Positions 33,086-33,256 of a stretch of 33,256 nucleotides of DNA are shown here, one piece after another; positions within the stretch are counted from its first letter, which is position 1; the number at the start of each line of letters is the position of its first letter. A program made the position numbers and the translations under genes. A model generated the notes under the pieces. That model had not been told where the DNA came from. It did not search any database and saw nothing but the letters and a program-made list of their open reading frames with translations. This DNA is from Verrucomicrobiota bacterium (GTDB taxonomy: Bacteria; Verrucomicrobiota; Verrucomicrobiia; Opitutales; Opitutaceae), in NCBI GenBank assembly GCA_003641745.1, contig QNAI01000019.1, positions 1-33,256 on the forward strand, in the 5' to 3' direction.

Positions 33086-33093
33086 CCCCTTTC
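33063..33093 (-). repeat. Right inverted repeat of the RAYT element
   Basis: A perfect inverted match to 32041-32071. It contains the transposase stop codon at 33083-33085, so the arm encodes the final residues. Together the arms define a 1053-base element, 32041-33093. Confidence 0.9.
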
Positions 33094-33115
33094 GCTTTCC
33101 CCTTTCGCTTTCCCC
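33086..33115 (+). repeat. 13-bp tandem duplication overlapping the RAYT right end
   Basis: CCCCTTTCGCTTT occurs twice in direct succession (33086-33098 and 33099-33111), followed by CCCC. The first unit overlaps the outer bases of the right inverted repeat, so the element end may have been duplicated. Confidence 0.75.
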
Positions 33116-33256
33116 TTGTTCGACGGCCCGAAGGGACTAGTTTGCTGGCGTAGGCTCCGGCGGGATGCGACGGCCGGGGCGGGCGAGCGTTCCAGGCACC
33201 GGACGACGGCGTATGCTCCGCGTCTCGAAGCCCACACACTGTGTGTGTAGGACAGG
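33116..33256. other. Non-coding tail of the window
   Basis: No convincing gene is seen here. A short perfect inverted repeat, CACACAC-T-GTGTGTG (33233-33247), lies at the end; the sequence before it is GC-rich and unremarkable. Antisense open frames here are short and lack protein character. Confidence 0.4.

Noticed and set aside
33233-33247. CACACAC/GTGTGTG as a terminator or integration site
   Set aside because: The spacer is one base, it has no T-run and no duplicated flank; it is only a short alternating repeat at the window edge.

Overview
This is a GC-rich, densely coded bacterial chromosome segment. It carries about 25 protein genes (one broken) and no rRNA, tRNA or CRISPR array that I could see. 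The gene mix suggests a member of the Verrucomicrobiota (Opitutae-like) or a related PVC lineage: several Gfo/Idh/MocA oxidoreductases, a fused beta-propeller/phosphoesterase, a receiver protein with a Cys4 tail, a lone PilT-like ATPase, a deoC-ALDH-degenerate ALDH cluster, and a REP-associated transposase with many small palindromic repeats. The taxonomic call is inference from gene style, not from a marker gene.

Layout. 1-340 holds the 3' end of an unrecognised reading frame. 552-5243 is a tight five-gene + strand cluster: exported dienelactone-hydrolase-like protein, class III aminotransferase, SDR, GNAT, Gfo/Idh/MocA. It looks like a small-molecule or modified-sugar pathway of unknown product. 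5312-7312 has a divergent pair of membrane proteins and a Smr-domain protein. This is followed by a convergent receiver/zinc-ribbon protein (7333-7917) and a PrxQ-type peroxiredoxin (8074-8592). 8899-9957 is a second Gfo/Idh/MocA protein. 10158-13878 is a four-gene, overlapping cluster (GT4 glycosyltransferase, GNAT, DUF2334 deacetylase-like, eight-or-so-TM flippase/LPG-synthase-like protein) that probably builds an envelope glycolipid. Then come an NhaC-type antiporter, an M23 peptidase, a tRNA-dihydrouridine synthase, a PilT-like ATPase and a membrane-anchored protein of unknown function. 21124-25497 is deoC, an active ALDH, a truncated catalytically dead ALDH and a DUF2235 hydrolase. A large secreted propeller/phosphoesterase, a DUF255/YyaL-type gene broken by one in-frame amber codon, a VapBC-type module, a GNAT and a RAYT transposase complete the window.

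The most distinctive content is the small repeat layer. (i) A family of palindromes bounded by GGGGTCA...TGACCCC occurs at 7289, 8634, 13962 and 21002, with a truncated copy near 31410. The same GGGGTCA bounds the 31-bp perfect inverted repeats of the RAYT at 32041-33093, so this transposase is the candidate mobiliser of the family. One palindrome lies exactly at a convergent gene junction and supplies the last codons and stop of both genes; the RAYT's own stop also lies in its right inverted repeat. (ii) Two copies of a roughly 157-bp MITE lie at 8720 and 15814. Both have about 20-bp terminal inverted repeats and sit in CTNAG target sites, and the second contains a nested 55-bp palindromic insertion. 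(iii) An eight-unit heptanucleotide tandem repeat sits just upstream of a GNAT gene. A further regulatory point is a near-consensus vapBC promoter placed so close to the start codon that the antitoxin mRNA should be leaderless.
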